This document shows, in pieces, positions 59,431 through 64,000 of a stretch of 64,000 nt of DNA (the stretch's first letter is position 1; the number at the start of each line of letters is the position of its first letter). Both the position numbers and the translations under genes were made by a program. The DNA lies in assembly GCF_000001735.4 (NCBI RefSeq), contig NC_003076.8, forward strand, positions 19,223,835 through 19,287,834, written 5' to 3'. The notes below the pieces were generated by a model. That model was not told the DNA's origin. It saw only the letters and a list, made by a program, of their open reading frames with translations, and ran no database searches. This DNA comes from Arabidopsis thaliana. Lineage: Eukaryota; Streptophyta; Magnoliopsida; Brassicales; Brassicaceae.

Positions 59431-61494
59431 TCAAGCAAGATCTCGAGGTTCAAGGGCTGCGATTTCTCTCAAAACCTGACTTTTGTCTGCTTCAAACCTC
59501 TCATCCTCTGTCAACCAAATGAACCAAACAATGCTTTAATAAGGTTAAGGAGCAGAAGGATCGGATACAAGCGTTTCACTTAACAAGATTAGTTTCATAC
59601 CTTTGTCTGGTTTCAAATCAGCCAACAATCTCAGAAGCTTGCTTCTGTTGGCCACCAGAATGTTGACTATATCCGCAGGCTTGTTTTGGTTCGCTGCAAA
59701 CAGCTGCACAACAGTGACGATAATCTCAGTACAATCACGTTGGACTGACAAGTGACAATCATCATTATGTTACATCTCGTTAATGTAGGTACCTTAAAGA
59801 CATGGAATGCTTCTATTTGGATACTCTTGCTTGACTCCTGTAATTCAAGCGATTGAGTTTATTTCCCAAACTATTATAATCAAGAACAAAAAAACGGAGA
59901 GTAAAGCATCGTACTCTTAGAAGATTCATGAGAATCCTCAAGTTATCCCTCGAGCTCACATATTTCGTCATCACAGCTGAATTTGATCGATCCAATAATA
60001 TATCACCCAACAACTGTTTAACATTTACACCATACAGTACATAAGATTGATCAGCCAGTACCATCATTTCAATGTTTTAGATTCTTGTATAAGTTAGCCT
60101 ACCTTAATAGCTTGCCGTCTGGTTATATAATTACTTGATTCAAGAAGCTTTGAGTTGTAGTCTGCGAAAAACTGCAAACCAAAAAGTTTGAGATTATTAT
60201 ACGACTTGAACGCAGGACCTGCAGAGGATAAATTACAATGTTCTGTCTTCAAGCATATATCATAGTGCATTGTTGCTACATAACTTACCCAGTCTTCATT
60301 CTTGGTGAGAAACTCGGCAACAGTAGACTTATGCCTTGTCAGCAGTTCCTGTGAAAATAAATGACAGGTTTGGAGTTATGATTGCATGTTTACTAGTCCC
60401 AGACAGGGAAAGATCCAAGCTAAAAATGCGAGTTTTGTTTTGGAACCTTAAAAGTAGCAGCAGCATCGGCAGCAATGTCGAAATTTGGAAGCTGTATGTA
60501 ATCAAAGAATTTCTTCACATGGTCAGACTCCAAAACATATCTGAATCCAAAGAAATTAAGTTAGTAAACACATTTTCCGTTATTCTCTGAATCCATAATT
60601 ACTCCATAGGTCGTAAAATGAAGAAAATGAAACGATTGGCTCACTTAGCCACAATCTGATGACGGATACACTCCCTAAACATAGCACCATAGTGTAAAGC
60701 CATGTCTGTGTTCTCGAAGCTGACACAAAACATGGAAAGCTATAAAAATGATAAAATGTGGTATCTCTTAATTTGGAAAAACTACCAACTAATAACTTCA
60801 ATGATAGTAACACACAAGACTCACCCTTCAATCAAAACATCCATGAGATCAATGTTGGCTTCTAAATAATCAGAAGCAATCAACCGTGAATTAACCTGTT
60901 GCCTCTGTAGATTTGCAACAACTTGTGTAGCATCTTTCCTCGTCTAATTAAAAAAAAAGGACAGATTTTTCGCAATTCAATCATCCAATGTATCTCAAAA
61001 ATGATGTCTTTCCTATACGGAGAAATGTTACCTCCAAGTTAAGTTTAGGGAGACAAGTAATCAAGAGACGTAGAGTATCCTCTTTAAAGAATTCTTGAGT
61101 CAACTGTGCACAAGCTTCTGCCACAGGCTCTGCTTCGCTGTTCCCGTAGAGAATCGACTTCATGTCACGGATATTCCGGCTTAATTCCGCCATCTGCAAC
61201 CACATACCATTAATTCAATTGGAGCACAAATGGCATAGAGAGAAATGACATTATTGCAATGAAGATACCAAAACCAAACACCAAGAAGAATTCAACAATT
61301 CATGGAAGAATTTGCACACATTGAAAGAATCATCTTTTATTGGAGAATATAAATAAAAATGGAACCTTTTCGTCGCGTTTGGAATCTCGGAGGTCAGGCA
61401 AAGAGGTAGATCGATCGGAGAAGAGAAGGAGATCGCGGGTTTGTCGAACAAGGTCAGCAGGAGTGCGTGGCTTAGACTTGAAAAGCCCTTTCAT
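59431..61494 (-). CDS. Mo25-like scaffold protein
   Basis: A 343-residue armadillo-type helical repeat protein in eleven exons: 61494-61366, 61193-61032, 60943-60825, 60719-60645, 60540-60447, 60348-60289, 60171-60103, 60013-59915, 59837-59793, 59703-59601 and 59507-59431. It starts [16 protein letters not shown]; key conserved blocks are [37 protein letters not shown] and [11 protein letters not shown]. In animals and yeast Mo25/Hym1 activates Ste20-type (STRAD/LKB1, RAM pathway) kinases that control polarity and division. The plant protein is expected to bind related GCK kinases. The frame stays open for 75 codons upstream (to 61719), but that part is unlike Mo25, so I start at 61494. Probably At5g47540. 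Confidence 0.94.
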
Positions 61495-62761
61495 CTTCGC
61501 ACCGCCGATATCAGATTGATCCGACGGTTCTCCGCCGTAGCCAGAAGAGCTAAGGCTACCGCTGAGGTGGTGCTGCGACGGAAGCCTCCTCGCCGATGCG
61601 GAGGAGGAGGCTTCACGTCCAGCAGCACCTCTCGTTGACACGCACGACCCTATCCTTACACCTTTCCTTCTTCCTCCCCCAAATTCCAAACAACGAAAAG
61701 ATAAAAACTTTGTCCCCAAAAATTGAAGCTTTTTTGTTTGTGCTCTGAATATGGGAATGGGATTCTCTCTCCCCTATATCTCCTCGCCTTTCACCATCTT
61801 TCTCTCACTTGGGCCTCTTCCATTTTTAGCGCTGGAAATGTACAGAGAATAGAGAGAGAAAGCTATTTTCTCCTTTCTTTTGTTTCCCTCGGATTTTAAA
61901 ACTAATTTATATTTTGTTTTCGTGTCACTTTTTGTTATGATTATATTTTAATATGGCTAAAAAGCAATTGTTCGAGGTCACTCGAAAATAGAATCCTTGG
62001 GTATCGATTGCTAACATTTTTTGGGTAACAATGTTACATGTATTTATAAATACAACTTTGCCACAGCGAATACAATGAAAAATGAAAAGTTAGCATATTA
62101 AAAAGGTAACAATGATTGCTAACAATTACTACTAGTTTTATCGTTTTAGTAGTTATCGATCACAAATATGAAAAGTTAGCGATACTAAAAGCTGTGATTT
62201 CAGCATTTCTTGTATTGTTGTTTCTTACTAATCGTAGTTATTTTGGTATCGTTATTGTTTTGTAATCGGAACCGATGATTACAAATGAAATAGGTATTGG
62301 TTTCAACAATTTAGACACTATGTAGATGAATAGAGATGATGATGATGGAAAATGTGAAGAAGGTAGTTGGATAAACAAAACAAAGGTCACATGTAAATGA
62401 GCAATATGGATGGACCAAAGACAAATGACATGTTCACTTTACACCTTCACTTTCTTTCTTTCCCTCACATGTTCCCTCTTGTCTCCTGTTTTGTAATTGA
62501 CTCATTTAATTGTTTTATTTAGAGAGTGTTATTACATCTCTCAACTGTCTCGTGACTGACCCATAATTTGCATACCAGATTATCCGGCATAATTACCGGA
62601 TTTGTCAAAGAACTTGTTCAATCATCATTTCTTCAGATTTGCATATTTTGAAAACTATAGAAATACATAAAATAGACACAATAATTGTCTTATGTTTATT
62701 TCAACTCCTTTGTTTTTAATGTTTCTGCAATATTAATAAAGAGCGGTTACATGTTAAAAGC
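61495..62761. other. Mo25 leader/promoter and cystatin 3' region
   Basis: Bases 61495-61860 are leader and promoter of the Mo25-like gene. Bases 61960-62300 include two copies of TGAAAAGTTAGC and several GTTAGC/GCTAAC motifs in both orientations, perhaps an old element relic. The rest is AT-rich with no gene. Confidence 0.5.
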
Positions 62762-63130
62762 TTAAAGGAAGCGACCATTATTGGCAGGCTCGAAGGAAGT
62801 GAGATTTCTGAATTTCATCCACGGCTTGTCCCATACGATTGCCAAGTAGTTCTTGCTCACTCCGTCGCCGTCATTAGCCGCCACCTTAAGACGGTAATTT
62901 GTACCAGATACGACCTGAGTCTCGCCGCTAACAACCGTCTCGAACTTGAGTCCCGATTCGCTCCGTTTGTTGTACTCGGAGACCGCGAATTCACCGATCT
63001 CTACGACTTGAGGGTCCGTAACGTTGCTGATGGGACTCCAACCACCGACGCGGGCAGCCGCAGAGGCGTAGAGAGGGAGGAGGACGACGACGAGAGAGAG
63101 GAGAAGAAGGAAGACGACCTTACTAGTCAT
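62762..63130 (-). CDS. CYS5: Phytocystatin CYS5
   Basis: A secreted inhibitor of papain-type cysteine proteases, 122 residues, single exon. The Met at 63130 (MTSKVVFLLLL) starts directly with a signal peptide; an upstream in-frame Met at 63157 would put polar residues before it. The three inhibitory elements are present: GG near the mature N-terminus (RVGGW), the first loop QVVSG (QxVxG), and PW in the second loop (WDKPWMKF). The helix signature EIGEFAVSEYN stands in for the plant LARFAV motif. Matches At5g47550, which is stress- and ABA-responsive; ACGT elements upstream agree with this. Confidence 0.95.
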   Translation of the reverse strand: MTSKVVFLLLLSLVVVLLPLYASAAARVGGWSPISNVTDPQVVEIGEFAVSEYNKRSESGLKFETVVSGETQVVSGTNYRLKVAANDGDGVSKNYLAIVWDKPWMKFRNLTSFEPANNGRFL

Positions 63131-64000
63131 TTTGCTTTGTAACTGTTGTTTCCTCAAAATTGATTATGGCATTGAGTTTAAGGGCTTTTAAATACATTAA
63201 AGGTCCGCCACGTGGCATGACGTGTGGCAGAATTCTAGATTTCTAGCAGAATATTTATTTCTAATCTTAATAACACATGCCATAATTTAGGCAAAAGGTT
63301 TAATGAACTTTTATGAAAAACTTTTTTGCTTTGTATTTCAAAATTTATACTAATTTATTGGTAAATAATTAACACTCACATAATTCTTTATATGTTATGG
63401 AATTCAGCATAATATAGACAAATTAATGAGGTTTATCCTCTAGAGGTTGGATATCATTTATGTAATTTGCAATGGCCAACTTCTACCTACGAAAATAAAT
63501 ATCCAAAAGGATTATGACTACTTGTAGTTTTTTACGATTATAAGCATATTATTCAATAGACAAGTAGTGTATAGCAAAGGACAAAGAAAGAACATAAATG
63601 AGTGTAAAGGACAAAAACTAATTAAAAAGCAAGACGTTATAAACCATGCATTGATGTTTTGTTTTCTTTGCTTTTTGTGTTTGTAGAAAACCGAAAACAG
63701 AAGAAGACACGCTGGACAATGACGTGGTATGGTATGGCCAGGTTGGACCGCGCGCTGGATTTGCCACTAGTTGCTATTGTTAGGAAGAAGAACACACAAA
63801 TCTGTATTAACCCTTTTTCATATACACACCAAACAAAAAAAAAAAGGGACCAAAGTTACCGGTACGTTGGAAGCACAAAAGAAAGCAATGGTACCGGAAA
63901 CTATAATCGGGCGGGTTACAAAAATGGGCCGATTTTGTGAATTTTGACCTCATCTAAATTTCCCATTCCATTGACTATATATCTACATATGTATTACGGT
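63131..64000. other. CYS5 promoter and probable upstream region of the next gene
   Basis: Contains the ABRE/G-box pair at 63207-63228, then AT-rich spacer. A short open frame at 63659-63940 has no family features. The next gene starts beyond the window. Confidence 0.5.
63207..63228. promoter_or_regulatory. G-box/ABRE pair upstream of CYS5
   Basis: GCCACGTGGC (63207-63216, a perfect palindrome) and GACGTGTGGC (63219-63228) lie about 75 to 100 bases upstream of the CYS5 start, close to a TATTTAAA TATA-like box at about 63186-63193. Paired ABREs of this kind confer ABA response through ABF-type bZIP proteins. Confidence 0.75.

Noticed and set aside
61495-61719. 75-codon in-frame N-terminal extension of the Mo25-like protein
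   Set aside because: The extension is Ser/Gly/Arg-rich and unlike Mo25, while the internal Met starts the conserved [12 protein letters not shown]. It is most likely leader sequence that happens to be open.
63659-63940. 93-codon plus-strand frame near the right end
   Set aside because: No domain or splice support; probably promoter DNA of the next gene.

Overview
The window is plant nuclear DNA. Genes are intron-rich with GT-AG junctions and AT-rich introns, spaced about 1 to 3 kb apart on both strands. The encoded families are Brassicaceae-like, and the gene order matches what I remember of Arabidopsis thaliana chromosome 5 around At5g47380 to At5g47550. Locus names are from memory and were not searched. 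I rebuilt exon structures by hand from splice sites and reading-frame continuity. Most models close exactly in frame at the lengths known for these families.

Layout, left to right: the 5' end of a probable DUF547/MIP1-zipper gene (-); the MYB-related repressor KUA1/MYBH (+); a SMPD4-like neutral sphingomyelinase homologue (+); an AIM24/TRAP-like protein (+); PQT3L, a DWNN/zinc-knuckle/RING E3 ligase (-); PURU2, 10-formyl-THF deformylase (+); a FORKED1-like/VAN3-binding PH protein (-); a 1.75 kb gag-only copia-type LTR element; the aquaporin TIP2;3 (-); a small NFD6-like organellar protein with two possible C-termini (+); a PPR protein (-); a WAT1-related transporter (+); tandem SEC16A and SEC16B (+,+); the pectin methylesterase PME5 (-); a Sec14-like lipid transfer protein (+); RABA5a (-); a DOMON/cytochrome b561 protein (+); an Mo25-like protein (-); and the cystatin CYS5 (-). 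The right end is probably the promoter of the next gene.

These are mostly independent housekeeping and regulatory genes, not an operon-like system. Several act in the endomembrane system (SEC16A/B at ER exit sites, RABA5a, the Sec14-like protein, the VAN3-binding-like protein) or at the wall and apoplast (PME5, the DOMON-b561 protein, the cystatin), but nothing in the DNA ties them together.

The most informative structure is the SEC16 neighbourhood. Between SEC16A and SEC16B lie a degraded copy of the 3' end of the PME gene and a degraded copy of the 5' part of the PPR gene. They are in the order expected if a block PPR-WAT1-SEC16-PME duplicated in tandem and then lost one PME, one PPR and one WAT1 copy. 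SEC16A has also lost one intron that SEC16B keeps, apparently through a short genomic deletion. Other items worth checking are the gag-only LTR element with unusual TA..TA termini, a Harbinger-like MITE, and splice choices that change C-termini in PQT3L and the NFD6-like gene. I saw no CRISPR array, rRNA or convincing tRNA, and no clearly new system.
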